This document shows, in pieces, positions 8,030 through 17,361 of a stretch of DNA of 64,000 nt. A program made the translations under genes and the position numbers. The DNA is from Flavobacterium filum DSM 17961 (GTDB lineage Bacteria > Bacteroidota > Bacteroidia > Flavobacteriales > Flavobacteriaceae): NCBI RefSeq assembly GCF_000425465.1, contig NZ_AUDM01000011.1, positions 1 to 64,000 of the forward strand. The letters run 5' to 3'. How positions within the stretch are numbered: the first letter of the stretch is position 1; each line of letters starts with the position of its first letter. The notes under the pieces are model-generated. The model saw only the letters and a program-made list of their open reading frames with translations. It was not told the origin of the DNA and ran no database searches.

Positions 8030-8395
8030 ATGAAAAAATATTTCATCCAAAAATCGCCATTCATTGTTCCAACAACTGATGGAAAATTAATCGAAGAACA
8101 TTTCGGTAAAGCTTCCGATGGCAACTGCAACATTTCCATCGCTCACATGATTGCTCCGCCGCATTGGAGTGAACCATTTCAAACGCCTGAATTTGATGAA
8201 TATACTTTTATCATTAAAGGAAAAAAACAATTTATTATTGAAGACAAAGTAATTGTTTTAGAAGCTGGTCAATCCATCAAAATTGAGAAAAACACACGTG
8301 TTCAATATTCCAATCCGTTTGAGGAAGTGTGTGAATACATTGCCATTTGCCAACCAGCATTTGATTTTGAGAAGGTGCATCGGGAGGAAGCGTAA
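8030..8395 (+). CDS. Cupin-domain protein
   Basis: 121 residues of a single cupin barrel. Metal-site positions are visible as PPHWSEPFQTPEFDEYTFIIKGKKQF (His and Glu of motif 1) and the second motif around VLEAGQSIKIEKNTRVQYSN. The ATG at 8030 is chosen; a longer frame from 7952 overlaps the end of the DMT gene and has no cupin similarity. The gene follows the DMT gene by 25 bases and may be co-transcribed. Substrate unknown. Confidence 0.8.
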   Translation: MKKYFIQKSPFIVPTTDGKLIEEHFGKASDGNCNISIAHMIAPPHWSEPFQTPEFDEYTFIIKGKKQFIIEDKVIVLEAGQSIKIEKNTRVQYSNPFEEVCEYIAICQPAFDFEKVHREEA

Positions 8396-8396
8396 T

Positions 8397-9740
8397 TTAT
8401 TTTGAAAGTAGCGAAATAATCTTCACTTCTACTGCTTCGCTATCCCAAATGGTTTCAATATTTTCCATTTGCATCACTTCTTCCATGATTTTATTTTGGA
8501 AATCGCCTATGGCTAAAGCTTCGGAATAGGGTTGCAAACTAAAGGTTACTCGGCTATACAATGGCATCCATTTATCTGGATGTTTATCGGAAAACCATTT
8601 TTCAATTTTCTTTTGCAATAAGAATTTTTCATCTGCTGTTTTGGCACTCATTTCCATGAAATTGCGGTAGGAAAGTTCGGCAATTGCATCCGCGTTGGGT
8701 TTTCGGGATTTTTCATACGCTTTGAAAATAGCTTCCCAATCATCGCCGTATTTTGCAATCATTTCATTTAAAACCGTGATGTCTTCAAATCCGGCATTCA
8801 TTCCGTGACCATAAAAAGGAACAATGGCATGAGCCGAATCGCCAATTAAAGCCACTTTATCGGAATGCGTCCAAGGAAAACACTTCATCATGACTAAATA
8901 ACTAGTTGGATTTTTAAAAAAATCTCGCACCAAATCCGGAATTACTTCTTTCGTATCAGGAAAAAACTCGGCAAAGAAATCAACTAAGGTTTTTTCGTCT
9001 TTCAAGCTTTCAAAAGAATTTTCACCTTCAAACGGCATGAACAATGTACACGTAAACGAACCATCCAAATTGGCCAAAGCCATCAACATGAAATTTCCTC
9101 TAGGCCAGATGTGTAGCGAATTTTTATCAATTTTGTGCGAACCATCCGGATTGGCAGGGATATGCAATTCTTTATAGCCAATATGCAAAAATTCTTGTGA
9201 ATAATTGAACATACTCTGACGTTGCATCCGATGGCGAATTCTGGAAAAAGCTCCATCTGCACCAAAAACTTTGTCGTATTTTAAATCGGTCCACTCACCT
9301 CTTTCGGTTTCTCCGATGTGTAAAGTCGCATCTGCCAATGAAACATCCCAAATGCGGTGTTCAAAAAAGAACTCAACTCCGGCTTCTTCTGCCAAGTCAA
9401 TCATTTTTCGGTTCAAAACCCCACGGGAAAGCGAATAAATGGCTTCCCCTTCTTTTCCGTAATATTGGTAATTGAGTTTAGAATCTTTTAAATGAATGGC
9501 ACGCTTATCAACCGGAATTCCAATTTTTTTGATTTCCTCGGTCAAGCCGATATCTTCCAACGCTTTCCAACCTCTGTTTGACATCACCAAATTGATAGAA
9601 CGACCGGAAAATTCAACAGTGCGAATATCCGGACTTCGGTCTAAAACATGAACGGTATGCCCTAATTTTTTGAGGTAAATTGCCAATAAAGTTCCCACTA
9701 AACCGGAACCAACAACAGCAATTTTTTGTGGCGTTTGCAT
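8397..9740 (-). CDS. kmo: Kynurenine 3-monooxygenase
   Basis: FAD-dependent hydroxylase that turns L-kynurenine into 3-hydroxykynurenine. 447 residues from the ATG at 9740. The dinucleotide fold GSGLVG is at 11-16, with LDRSPDIR at its end. Family-specific stretches include GRSINLVMSNRGWKAL, and the second FAD motif VALIGDSAHAIVPFYGHGMNAGFEDI. A longer in-frame ATG at 9782 lies upstream of the -7 box and is rejected. Kynureninase is encoded at 17.9-19.2 kb, so two steps of the tryptophan-to-NAD route are present, split by unrelated genes. The stop lies one base from the cupin gene stop (convergent). Confidence 0.92.
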   Translation of the reverse strand: MQTPQKIAVVGSGLVGTLLAIYLKKLGHTVHVLDRSPDIRTVEFSGRSINLVMSNRGWKALEDIGLTEEIKKIGIPVDKRAIHLKDSKLNYQYYGKEGEAIYSLSRGVLNRKMIDLAEEAGVEFFFEHRIWDVSLADATLHIGETERGEWTDLKYDKVFGADGAFSRIRHRMQRQSMFNYSQEFLHIGYKELHIPANPDGSHKIDKNSLHIWPRGNFMLMALANLDGSFTCTLFMPFEGENSFESLKDEKTLVDFFAEFFPDTKEVIPDLVRDFFKNPTSYLVMMKCFPWTHSDKVALIGDSAHAIVPFYGHGMNAGFEDITVLNEMIAKYGDDWEAIFKAYEKSRKPNADAIAELSYRNFMEMSAKTADEKFLLQKKIEKWFSDKHPDKWMPLYSRVTFSLQPYSEALAIGDFQNKIMEEVMQMENIETIWDSEAVEVKIISLLSK

Positions 9741-9763
9741 GATAAAAATCAAAAATTGGAATA

Positions 9764-9771
9764 CAAAAGTA
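9764..9771 (-). promoter_or_regulatory. -7 box of kmo
   Basis: TACTTTTG on the minus strand, a TAnnTTTG match. It places the transcript start just before the ATG at 9740. Confidence 0.5.
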
Positions 9772-9865
9772 CGGAATACCAAAAGATAAAACGACCTAAA
9801 AACGGGAAAATTTTGACTCAGAAAATATTTTGTTTAACTTTTTTATTTATTTATTAAACAATTTG

Positions 9866-9873
9866 TACTTTTG
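9866..9873 (+). promoter_or_regulatory. -7 box of the flavin reductase gene
   Basis: TACTTTTG matches TAnnTTTG. The start codon candidates lie only 8 (TTG 9881) and 14 (GTG 9887) bases downstream, so the mRNA would be leaderless or nearly so. Confidence 0.5.
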
Positions 9874-9886
9874 AAAAAAATTGCTT

Positions 9887-10522
9887 GTGAAAAAGTTTAC
9901 CAAAGAAGCTATTCAAGAGCTTCCTAAAATTCCACGATTGAATTTGATTAATAGTTGTACCGGCTACAAATCGGCTAATTTAATCGCCACAAAAACAGCT
10001 GAAGGAGTTTCCAATGTTGCCATTTTTAGTAGTATCACGCATTTAGGAAGCGATCCTGCTCTATTAGGATTTATTCTTCGGCCGACAATTGTTCCCAGAA
10101 ATACCTATAAAAATATTAAAGATGTAGGGTTTTTTACGGTGAATCATATTACGGAAACCATGATTGCAGACGCTCATCATTCCTCAGCTAGTTATGATGA
10201 ACATATATCCGAATTTGATAAAACCAATTTGGAAGAAACGTATCATGAAGGCATTTCCATTCCGTTTGTAAAAGGTAGTCCGGTTCAAATTTTATGCAAA
10301 TACCTCAACGAATATGACATTAAAGAAAACGGAACGATTCACATTATCGCTTCTATCGAAGAATTATTTGTTGAGGAAAACTTGATTCAAAAAGACCATT
10401 GGCTTCGATTGGATGAAGAAAACGTAGTAACTATTAATGGATTAGATGGCTATTGTGTCCCAAAATTATTAGATCGATTTGATTATGCCCGACCAAATGT
10501 TCAAACAAAATCCATCCTTTAA
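9887..10522 (+). CDS. Flavin reductase-like FMN-binding split-barrel protein
   Basis: About 211 residues. The split-barrel flavin_reduct fold is recognisable from [53 protein letters not shown] and the later strand [12 protein letters not shown]. No ATG is available at the N-terminus. GTG at 9887 ([13 protein letters not shown]...) is preferred over TTG at 9881. Proteins of this group bind FMN and reduce it, or act as small oxidoreductases; the partner is unknown. The adjacent DUF2256 and photolyase genes suggest a possible link to flavin supply, which is inference only. Confidence 0.78.
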   Translation: MKKFTKEAIQELPKIPRLNLINSCTGYKSANLIATKTAEGVSNVAIFSSITHLGSDPALLGFILRPTIVPRNTYKNIKDVGFFTVNHITETMIADAHHSSASYDEHISEFDKTNLEETYHEGISIPFVKGSPVQILCKYLNEYDIKENGTIHIIASIEELFVEENLIQKDHWLRLDEENVVTINGLDGYCVPKLLDRFDYARPNVQTKSIL

Positions 10523-10524
10523 AA

Positions 10525-10674
10525 ATGGCTCATAAGAAAGTACATCTTCCTCAAAAAAACTGCAAAACCTGCGGACTTCCCTTTTCCTGGCGAAAAAAAT
10601 GGGAAAAGAATTGGGAAGAGGTTTTGTATTGTAGTGAGCGGTGTAGGAGGAATAAAGTTGGGAGTAAGGTGTAG
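10525..10674 (+). CDS. DUF2256 zinc-ribbon-like small protein
   Basis: 49 residues, only two bases after the previous stop. The pattern C13-x2-C16 ([20 protein letters not shown]) and a second C-x3-C pair ([11 protein letters not shown]) is that of DUF2256, a small probable zinc-binding protein. The family is frequently found next to cryptochrome/photolyase genes, and here it directly precedes two of them. Confidence 0.85.
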   Translation: MAHKKVHLPQKNCKTCGLPFSWRKKWEKNWEEVLYCSERCRRNKVGSKV

Positions 10675-10682
10675 GGAGTTTT

Positions 10683-10712
10683 CAGTCGCAGTCACAGTCG
10701 CAGTTTTCAGTT
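10683..10712. repeat. Hexanucleotide array
   Basis: CAGTCG, CAGTCA, CAGTCG, CAGTTT, then TCAGTTT. It is adjacent to a separate heptanucleotide array. Confidence 0.5.
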
Positions 10713-10716
10713 TAGT

Positions 10717-10751
10717 AGTAACCTTTAACCAATTACCTATAACTCATCACC
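10717..10751. repeat. Heptanucleotide array (5 units)
   Basis: AGTAACC, TTTAACC, AATTACC, TATAACT, CATCACC. It ends six bases before the ATG of the DASH cryptochrome and so forms its leader. Confidence 0.55.
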
Positions 10752-10757
10752 ATAAAA

Positions 10758-12092
10758 ATGAACAATCTAGTTTGGTTTCGAAATGATTTACGCGTCAATG
10801 ACAATCATTCCCTTTTTCAGGCATGTCAAAAGAAAGGAAAAGTGATTGGGGTTTATTTTCTGGACCCGAGACAATTTGAAATGACGCGTTATGGATTTAA
10901 AAAAACAGAAAAATTTAGAGCTAAATTTCTGTTGGAAACGCTTCGAGATTTGAAAAATAATTTAGCCGCTAAAAATATTTCATTGCTTATTTTTCATGAT
11001 TTACCCGAAAATGTATTGCCAAAATTGGTAAATGAATATCAAATTTCTACTGTTTTTCTTCAGAAAGAATGGACGCAGGAAGAAGTCAATGTCAATAACA
11101 ATGTCAAAATCAATTTAAATGGCAATGTCAATGTCAAAAACAACAACAATGGCAATTTCAAAAATCAAATTTCAAGGGTTGAATTTGTAGAAACGTACGA
11201 CCAATTTTTATTTCATCCGAGTGATATACCGTATGCTGATTTTTCCAAAATTCCGGAAGTTTTTACAGAATTTCGAAAGAAGTGTGAAAAAGAATGTAAG
11301 GTTCGACCTTTAGTTGAAATTTCGGTTCAACCCAAAGAAAATTTGGTGGAAACATCCAATATAATTCCGAGTTTGGAAGATTTGGGATTGGAATCGTTCA
11401 AGATACATAAACATTCTGCTTTCCCTTTTCGGGGCGGAGAAACTTCAGCTTTGAAACGTTTGAGTCACTATTTTTTTGACAACGAAAAATTATCCCAATA
11501 CAAACAAACACGAAACGGATTAATTGGCACCGATTACAGTTCTAAATTTTCCGCTTGGTTGGCCAATGGAGGCATTTCTGCTCGAACCATTTATTGGGAA
11601 GTTCAAAGTTATGAGCAAGAAATTTGTAAAAATGAAGACACGTATTGGTTGATTTTTGAATTGATTTGGCGGGATTATTTCAAATACATTTCGTTGAAAC
11701 ACGGCAACAAAATCTTTCAACTCGATGGTATTTTAGGAAAAAAATATGATTGGAAGTTCAATGAAAAAGCACTTCGTCAATGGATGAACGGCAATACGCG
11801 TGAGCCTTTTGTAAACGCCAATATGATTGAATTGCAACAAACCGGTTTCATGAGTAACAGAGGTAGGCAAAATGTGGCGAGTTATTGGGCCAAAGAATGG
11901 GAACAAGATTGGCGAGTAGCTGCGGCTTACTTTGAAAGCATGTTGATTGATTATGATGTCCATTCGAATTATGGCAATTGGATCTACAATGCCGGTGTGG
12001 GAAATGATCCGAGAGACCGAAAATTCAACATCAAACGCCAAGCGGAAATGTATGATGGGGATGGAAAGTATCAAAAATTATGGTTAGGTTAA
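10758..12092 (+). CDS. DASH-family cryptochrome
   Basis: 444 residues. The N-terminal photolyase domain begins LVWFRNDLRVNDNHSLFQAC. The FAD domain has TDYSSKFSAWLANGGISARTIY, YWLIFELIWRDYFKY, GFMSNRGRQNVASY and DYDVHSNYGNWIYNAGVGNDPRDR, which is the DASH signature. DASH proteins repair cyclobutane dimers in single-stranded or looped DNA and may signal. Residues about 110-135 are an Asn/Val-rich stretch coded by a hexanucleotide array (11085-11162), inserted in the linker after the N-terminal domain. It is followed by a second photolyase-type gene. Confidence 0.93.
   Translation: MNNLVWFRNDLRVNDNHSLFQACQKKGKVIGVYFLDPRQFEMTRYGFKKTEKFRAKFLLETLRDLKNNLAAKNISLLIFHDLPENVLPKLVNEYQISTVFLQKEWTQEEVNVNNNVKINLNGNVNVKNNNNGNFKNQISRVEFVETYDQFLFHPSDIPYADFSKIPEVFTEFRKKCEKECKVRPLVEISVQPKENLVETSNIIPSLEDLGLESFKIHKHSAFPFRGGETSALKRLSHYFFDNEKLSQYKQTRNGLIGTDYSSKFSAWLANGGISARTIYWEVQSYEQEICKNEDTYWLIFELIWRDYFKYISLKHGNKIFQLDGILGKKYDWKFNEKALRQWMNGNTREPFVNANMIELQQTGFMSNRGRQNVASYWAKEWEQDWRVAAAYFESMLIDYDVHSNYGNWIYNAGVGNDPRDRKFNIKRQAEMYDGDGKYQKLWLG
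11085..11162. repeat. In-frame hexanucleotide array in the DASH cryptochrome
   Basis: Thirteen six-base units such as GTCAAT, AACAAT, GGCAAT, AACAAC. Because the period is a multiple of three the reading frame is kept and the product is Asn-rich (VNVNNNVKINLNGNVNVKNN). It is purely repeat-derived and not part of the family core. Confidence 0.85.
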
Positions 12093-12242
12093 ATTAGTTT
12101 CAATTGACAATAAACATTTAAAGAAAAGTTGACACGGATTTCACGGATTAACACGAATTTAAAAATTTCACAGAGCAACTCTCAACTTGAAAACTGAAAC
12201 TTGAAACAAAAAAAAGAGATTGCTTCGTGCCTCGCAATGACT
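12093..12242. repeat. Intergenic repeat patchwork between the photolyase genes
   Basis: Three short repeat types lie end to end. One is a nine/ten-base type (CACGGATTT, CACGGATTAA, CACGAATTT; 12134-12162). The second is a heptad type (AACTTGA, AAACTGA, AACTTGA; 12184-12207). The third is GATTGCTTCGTGCCTCGCAA (12219-12238), a sequence type that recurs between genes in many bacterial genomes. No gene is seen. Confidence 0.5.
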
Positions 12243-13775
12243 ATGAAAACACTTCGACTTATTCTCGGTGATCAATTGAATCACAACCATTCTTGGTTTC
12301 AACAAACCGATGAAAATGTCATCTATCTGATGGCAGAAATGCGTCAGGAAACCGATTATGTGAAACATCACATTCAGAAAGTCGTGGCGTTCTTTTTGAG
12401 TATGCGGAATTTTGCTTCGCACTTAAAAAGTAAAAATCATCAAGTGGTTTATTTTGAAATTGATGATATCAAAAATCCGCAACATTTAGAAGCATTAATA
12501 CAACAAACTATTGAACATTATTCCATTCAAAAATTGGAATACCAATTGCCGGATGAATTTCGATTGGATGAGCAATTGAAGCAAATTTGCCAAAATCTCT
12601 CTATTCCAACAGAAGTTTTTGACACGGAACATTTTTATACAACCCGAACCGAATTAGCCGAATTTTTTCAAGGAAAGAAATTGTTATTGATGGAAAACTT
12701 CTATCGCATGATGCGAAAAAAGCACGACGTTTTGATGGTTGGAGCCAATCCGGTTGGAAATCAATGGAATTTTGATCACGACAATCGAAAAAAATACAAA
12801 GGCGAAGTTCCGGTTCCGAAGGCAAAAATTTTTCCAAAAAATGTGGAAAAAGTGATGCATCAATTGGAAAAAATGGAGGTTAAAACCTTTGGTTCTATTG
12901 ATGTGGAAAAATTCAATTGGCCGACTTCACGTGAGGAATGTTTGGAGCAATTGCATTATTTCTGTCATCATTTGTTGAAACATTTTGGCGATTATGAAGA
13001 TGCGATGCACACGGAAGAGAAATTTCTGTTTCATTCGAGATTGTCGTTTGCGATGAATACTAAAATGCTTTCGCCAAAGGAAGTGATTGAGCAAGTTGTC
13101 AATTACTATTATCAAAATGAAGCTGAAATTACCCTTTCTCAAGTAGAAGGTTTTGTGCGGCAAATTTTAGGTTGGCGAGAATATGTCCGCGGAATTTATT
13201 GGAAAGAAATGCCGAATTACGGACAAATGAATGCATTAGAAAACCAAAACAAATTACCCGATTTTTATTGGACAGGAAAGACGAAAATGAATTGCATGAG
13301 TCATTCCATTTCACAAAGTTTGGAAGAAGCGTATGCACATCATATTCAACGTTTAATGATTATTGGCAACTTTTCATTGCTTACACAAATGCACCCCGAT
13401 GAAGTCGATGCCTGGTATTTAGGTGTTTATATTGATGCCATTGAATGGGTGGAAATGCCAAATACACGAGGCATGAGTCAATATGCCGATGGTGGAATTT
13501 TAGCCACCAAACCCTATGTTTCTTCGGGTAGTTACATTAACAAAATGAGTAATTACTGTGGAAGTTGTCACTATAATGTGAAAGACAAATTGGGCGAAAA
13601 AGCGTGCCCGTTCAACAGCTTGTATTGGAATTTTTTAGATGATAAAAAAGAGCATTTTAAAAACAATCAACGAATGGCGATGATGTTGAATTTGTTGAAT
13701 AAGATTCCGGCGGAGGAATTGTTTCAGATAAAATTGAAAGCGAAGGAGATATTAGAAAATTTAGATGTTATTTAG
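12243..13775 (+). CDS. Iron-sulfur bacterial cryptochrome/photolyase (FeS-BCP)
   Basis: 510 residues from the ATG at 12243 (MKTLRLILGDQLNHNHSWF), the usual start of this class. The four cluster cysteines are C351 (KMNCMSH), C439, C442 and C455 (NYCGSCHYNVKDKLGEKAC), essentially the spacing of Agrobacterium PhrB. Members of this class are (6-4) photolyases with a [4Fe-4S] cluster and an N-terminal lumazine-binding domain. The 14-codon longer frame would begin inside an intergenic repeat and is rejected. It overlaps the convergent penicillin acylase gene by eight bases. Confidence 0.93.
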   Translation: MKTLRLILGDQLNHNHSWFQQTDENVIYLMAEMRQETDYVKHHIQKVVAFFLSMRNFASHLKSKNHQVVYFEIDDIKNPQHLEALIQQTIEHYSIQKLEYQLPDEFRLDEQLKQICQNLSIPTEVFDTEHFYTTRTELAEFFQGKKLLLMENFYRMMRKKHDVLMVGANPVGNQWNFDHDNRKKYKGEVPVPKAKIFPKNVEKVMHQLEKMEVKTFGSIDVEKFNWPTSREECLEQLHYFCHHLLKHFGDYEDAMHTEEKFLFHSRLSFAMNTKMLSPKEVIEQVVNYYYQNEAEITLSQVEGFVRQILGWREYVRGIYWKEMPNYGQMNALENQNKLPDFYWTGKTKMNCMSHSISQSLEEAYAHHIQRLMIIGNFSLLTQMHPDEVDAWYLGVYIDAIEWVEMPNTRGMSQYADGGILATKPYVSSGSYINKMSNYCGSCHYNVKDKLGEKACPFNSLYWNFLDDKKEHFKNNQRMAMMLNLLNKIPAEELFQIKLKAKEILENLDVI

Positions 13776-16158
13776 ACTTTGGTTTAAACACCAACTTTCT
13801 TGCACTTGCTTCAATTTCCTTTTTATTCATTTTCATCTTTCTAAATTTCCCTTCGTTATAAATCACTGCTTGATCGTCATAATGCTCACTCAACGGATTT
13901 CCCGATTGTCCTGTGGGAAGAATGCTCATACTGTTTTCAATATCTGAAAAGTCAATTATTCTTCGGGTGGAAGGTCCGGCTTTAACTTGATGATTTCCAG
14001 ATTCAGTGAATGTAAACATCAAATTATTGATGACTTCATTGGAACCATTAATTTCAAACGGACCCACATTGAAATAACTTCGTAAAGCAGCGACTTCACC
14101 CAGTGGATGTTTGTGTTCTACTGTATGCACTTTATTCCAAGTCCATCCGGAAACTTGATTGCCCAATTTTTTTTCTAAATGTGAAATGGTTTGTTGAAAA
14201 GAATGCGTCAAAATTTCACTTCGCGTTTCTTTTTTATCCGACGTAGTTTTATTGTCCCACCAAGGTGAAGTTTCATTCGCAATTTGAAACGCAATCATTT
14301 GCTTCATTATATGCGTATTCAATAAAATCATAAAACGGTCTTTTCCTAATTCGTCTTCAAAGGTGTTTTGGAGATAATGATATAGAAATTGGTTGTAAAT
14401 GGTGGGAGCAATATCGGTTAAAGCATTGCTTCCATTCCACTTTTTCAATTGGTTTAAAGCATTTTTTTCAATTTCAGATAAATCGTTTTGATTGATTCCA
14501 TTTAAAATACTTTTTATGATTGAAGGTGAAACCGACGATTGATCATCGTTAATCATGTTCATAAAATCTTCTTTCGTCCAATCGTTTTTGGGTTCGAGTA
14601 ATTGAACAATTCGTTTCGCACGATCTTCCGGCAAATAATAACCGGGATACAAATAATCATTTATCCGTTCTACTTGATTGTTGGACGAATAAACATAGTT
14701 CCAATCCGGATTAATGGCATACGGATTTTCGGAAAAATCGTAGTATTCTTTTTGCTCATCTTTCCCATTCGAGCCATCTAAAATAAAATTGACGTTGACA
14801 TTTTTGGGCATTTTATACAATTTCCCGGAGGTAATCCAAGCGATATTTCCTTTGGCATCGCCGTACATGATATTCAATCCCGGAGCAGCAATCAACTCGA
14901 TACTTTGATGAAAATCATTTAAACCTTTGGCATGCGAAAGTGAATAAACGGCATCCAAAATTTGATTTTTATGTTGCAAATACGTCCACCACATCGAGAT
15001 GGGTTTGTCCTCCTTTAAACCTTCCACCAAACCGTTCATTAAAGGCCCGTGATGCGATTTTTTAACTTTTAAAACTACATCGGAACTGTCTTTTACTTTG
15101 ATGGTCTTTTCAGCGACTTGATAGTTTTTAAATCCTTCCGGCGTTTGGTATTGGTTTTCATTTTCGGGATTGTTGGTTTCTAAGAACAAATCCATATCAT
15201 CGTTTTCAAACATCGTCAATCCATACGCATAGTCACGATTATGTCCTAAAAGCGGAAACGGAGTTCCTGCTAAATAATACCCATACATTTCATAATCGGG
15301 CGTAACAATATGAGCTTCGTACCAAGTGGCCGGTTGCGAAAACCCAATGTGTGGATCATTGGCAAACAACACTTTTCCACTTTTTGTTTTTTTAGGGCCA
15401 ACGACCCAGCTGTTACTACCAATAAAAGGAGGAATGGGTGATTGCTCCAACAATGAAGCTACTGATTTAGAAATTTCAGCATACGCTTCTGATTTCCCTT
15501 TGAAGCTTTTTAGTTTCGTATGAGCCAAAGAACCATCAATACCAAAATCTTTGAGGTAATCCATTCCCAATTCATCCCGAATATCGGTCAATAATGGATC
15601 GGTTTTTTGAGCCATAGCAAAGCTAAAAGCCATATATCCAAAAATGTTATACACGTCTTTGATGGTGAATTTTTGTTTTTGAACACCAACTAATTGAAAC
15701 TCGATAGGCGTAGGCCCTTCATCTAAAAACTGATTGATTCCATCAAGATAGGCTAAGGTCAATTGATAACTTTCACTGTTTTTATCCAATTGAGCAATGG
15801 CTTTTTCGGAATCTTCGTCAATCCCTAAACCGGAGAAAAATTTGTCATTTTTAAGCATTACCGAACCAAAAATTTCGGATAATCTTCCCGGAGCAATGCG
15901 TCGCATGAGCTCCATTTGCCACAAGCGGTCTTGAGCATGCACATAACCTAAAGTGGTCATTGCATCTTTTTGAGATTGAGCGTAAATGTGTGGAATTCCG
16001 TATTCGTCAAAATAAACGGTGGTTTCTTTTTGGATAGAATTTAATACCACTTCGCCATCGTATTTTGGCGTTAAAAAGTAGGCATAACTTCCAACACCTA
16101 TAGCCAAAATTACAAAAAGGATAAAAATGATAACTACAATTTTTTTCAGAATTCGCAT
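13768..16158 (-). CDS. Penicillin acylase family protein
   Basis: 796 residues of the Ntn-hydrolase family that includes penicillin G acylase and acyl-homoserine-lactone acylases. There is an N-terminal membrane anchor or signal (about 6-27). The probable autocleavage site and nucleophile are at G-SNSWVVGPKKTKSG near residue 246. The beta chain carries FANDPHIGF and TMFENDDMDLF, and near the end SGNHQVKAGPSTRRIIDFSD. The protein would be periplasmic. Substrate cannot be told; quorum-signal or lipid-amide cleavage are both possible. Confidence 0.9.
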   Translation of the reverse strand: MRILKKIVVIIFILFVILAIGVGSYAYFLTPKYDGEVVLNSIQKETTVYFDEYGIPHIYAQSQKDAMTTLGYVHAQDRLWQMELMRRIAPGRLSEIFGSVMLKNDKFFSGLGIDEDSEKAIAQLDKNSESYQLTLAYLDGINQFLDEGPTPIEFQLVGVQKQKFTIKDVYNIFGYMAFSFAMAQKTDPLLTDIRDELGMDYLKDFGIDGSLAHTKLKSFKGKSEAYAEISKSVASLLEQSPIPPFIGSNSWVVGPKKTKSGKVLFANDPHIGFSQPATWYEAHIVTPDYEMYGYYLAGTPFPLLGHNRDYAYGLTMFENDDMDLFLETNNPENENQYQTPEGFKNYQVAEKTIKVKDSSDVVLKVKKSHHGPLMNGLVEGLKEDKPISMWWTYLQHKNQILDAVYSLSHAKGLNDFHQSIELIAAPGLNIMYGDAKGNIAWITSGKLYKMPKNVNVNFILDGSNGKDEQKEYYDFSENPYAINPDWNYVYSSNNQVERINDYLYPGYYLPEDRAKRIVQLLEPKNDWTKEDFMNMINDDQSSVSPSIIKSILNGINQNDLSEIEKNALNQLKKWNGSNALTDIAPTIYNQFLYHYLQNTFEDELGKDRFMILLNTHIMKQMIAFQIANETSPWWDNKTTSDKKETRSEILTHSFQQTISHLEKKLGNQVSGWTWNKVHTVEHKHPLGEVAALRSYFNVGPFEINGSNEVINNLMFTFTESGNHQVKAGPSTRRIIDFSDIENSMSILPTGQSGNPLSEHYDDQAVIYNEGKFRKMKMNKKEIEASARKLVFKPKSK

Positions 16159-16183
16159 GGGAAAGAATTTTGATTTAAAGTTA

Positions 16184-16250
16184 CAAAAAAACCATTAAGA
16201 AATTAAGATTCATTAAGCTTTGATGCTCAATTTCATAACTTCTTAATGGT
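16184..16250 (-). terminator. Probable terminator of the ureohydrolase gene
   Basis: Arms ACCATTAAGA (16191-16200) and TCTTAATGGT (16241-16250) are perfect inverse copies, separated by a 40-base loop. On the minus strand the second arm runs into seven T residues, which fits termination downstream of the gene ending at 16268. The long loop makes it weak. Confidence 0.4.
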
Positions 16251-16267
16251 ATAAAGTTTAAAAAATA

Positions 16268-17356
16268 TTATTTACGTGGAAAGCTGATTTTCTCTCCTAC
16301 ATTCATTTTATTGTTTTTAGCTAAAGCACCACACATGTGAAATAACATTCGGGCTCCAACGTTTCCATCCCAATCATCATTTTCACCGGGAGCGACTTCA
16401 ACCAAATCAAATCCGATGATTTCTTTGTCTGTTTCAGCTAAACGACTTAACAAATAAGCGGCTTGTTCAAATGAAAACCCGCCCGGAACAGGAGTTCCTG
16501 TGTTGGGACAATACCAAGGATACATCCCGTCAATATCAAAACTGATGCAGACTTTTTGCGGTAATGCCGCGATAATGGCATCGCATTGTTGTTGCCATGT
16601 TTTCCCTTCAAACGTTTCCTTTTTTAGGTCAGAATCGGTGTGAATGACAACTCTTCCGTTCTCTTTTTTTACCACCTCAACTTCTTGTTCGCAAAAATCA
16701 CGAATACCCACTTGCACAATTTTTGAAATATGCGGAATTTGCAAGGCGTTATACATGATGGAAGCATGCGAATACGTGAAACCTTCATAGGCAATTCGCA
16801 AATCCATGTGAGCATCTAAATGAAGAATTCCGAAGTTATCATGTTTTTCAGCTAAAGCTTGGTAATAGCCTAGCGGTGTGCTGTGATCGCCTCCTAACAA
16901 TACCACTTTTTTACCGTGATTTAGCCAATGTAATGTTTTTTCACGAACGGCTTCTACCATATCGGAACAAGCGTAATTAATTTTATCCAAGTTTTTTTGC
17001 AAACCGGGATGATGTTCAATTACCGAACCACTTTCAAGTGCTTCGATGATGGGAGCTGCTTTCTTTTTATATTTTTTTGAATTCTTTTTAACTCCTTTTG
17101 GCGATTCGTCTAAAAAGATGCCTAATTTCCATAATTCAGGAAATTCTTGGTGGTTTAAATCCACTTGAAAAGAAGCGTCTAAAATGGCTTCCGGCCCTTT
17201 TGAAGCACCGGAACCATAACTTACTGTTACTTCCCATGGAACAGGAATTACGATTATTTCACTGTCTTCAATGGAAAAAGGTAAGCCAAAAATGGTTGCA
17301 TCGGCTAAGCCGGGTTGGCTAGGGTCGAAGGATTGGAGGATTTCTTGTTTTGTCAT
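16268..17356 (-). CDS. Ureohydrolase, likely formimidoylglutamase
   Basis: 362 residues of the arginase/agmatinase fold with the manganese ligands in GGDHSTPLG, LHLDAHMDLR and ISFDIDGMYP plus FDLVEVAPGEND. The length and the insertions fit the group annotated as formimidoylglutamase in Flavobacteria, which hydrolyses N-formimidoyl-glutamate to glutamate and formamide in histidine breakdown. No other hut gene is adjacent, so arginase or agmatinase activity is not excluded. Confidence 0.8.
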   Translation of the reverse strand: MTKQEILQSFDPSQPGLADATIFGLPFSIEDSEIIVIPVPWEVTVSYGSGASKGPEAILDASFQVDLNHQEFPELWKLGIFLDESPKGVKKNSKKYKKKAAPIIEALESGSVIEHHPGLQKNLDKINYACSDMVEAVREKTLHWLNHGKKVVLLGGDHSTPLGYYQALAEKHDNFGILHLDAHMDLRIAYEGFTYSHASIMYNALQIPHISKIVQVGIRDFCEQEVEVVKKENGRVVIHTDSDLKKETFEGKTWQQQCDAIIAALPQKVCISFDIDGMYPWYCPNTGTPVPGGFSFEQAAYLLSRLAETDKEIIGFDLVEVAPGENDDWDGNVGARMLFHMCGALAKNNKMNVGEKISFPRK

Positions 17357-17361
17357 TTTTT

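Noticed and set aside
13768..13775. Eight-base overlap of convergent photolyase and penicillin acylase genes as a sign of an assembly error
   Set aside because: Both C-termini look complete; small convergent overlaps are common in compact genomes.
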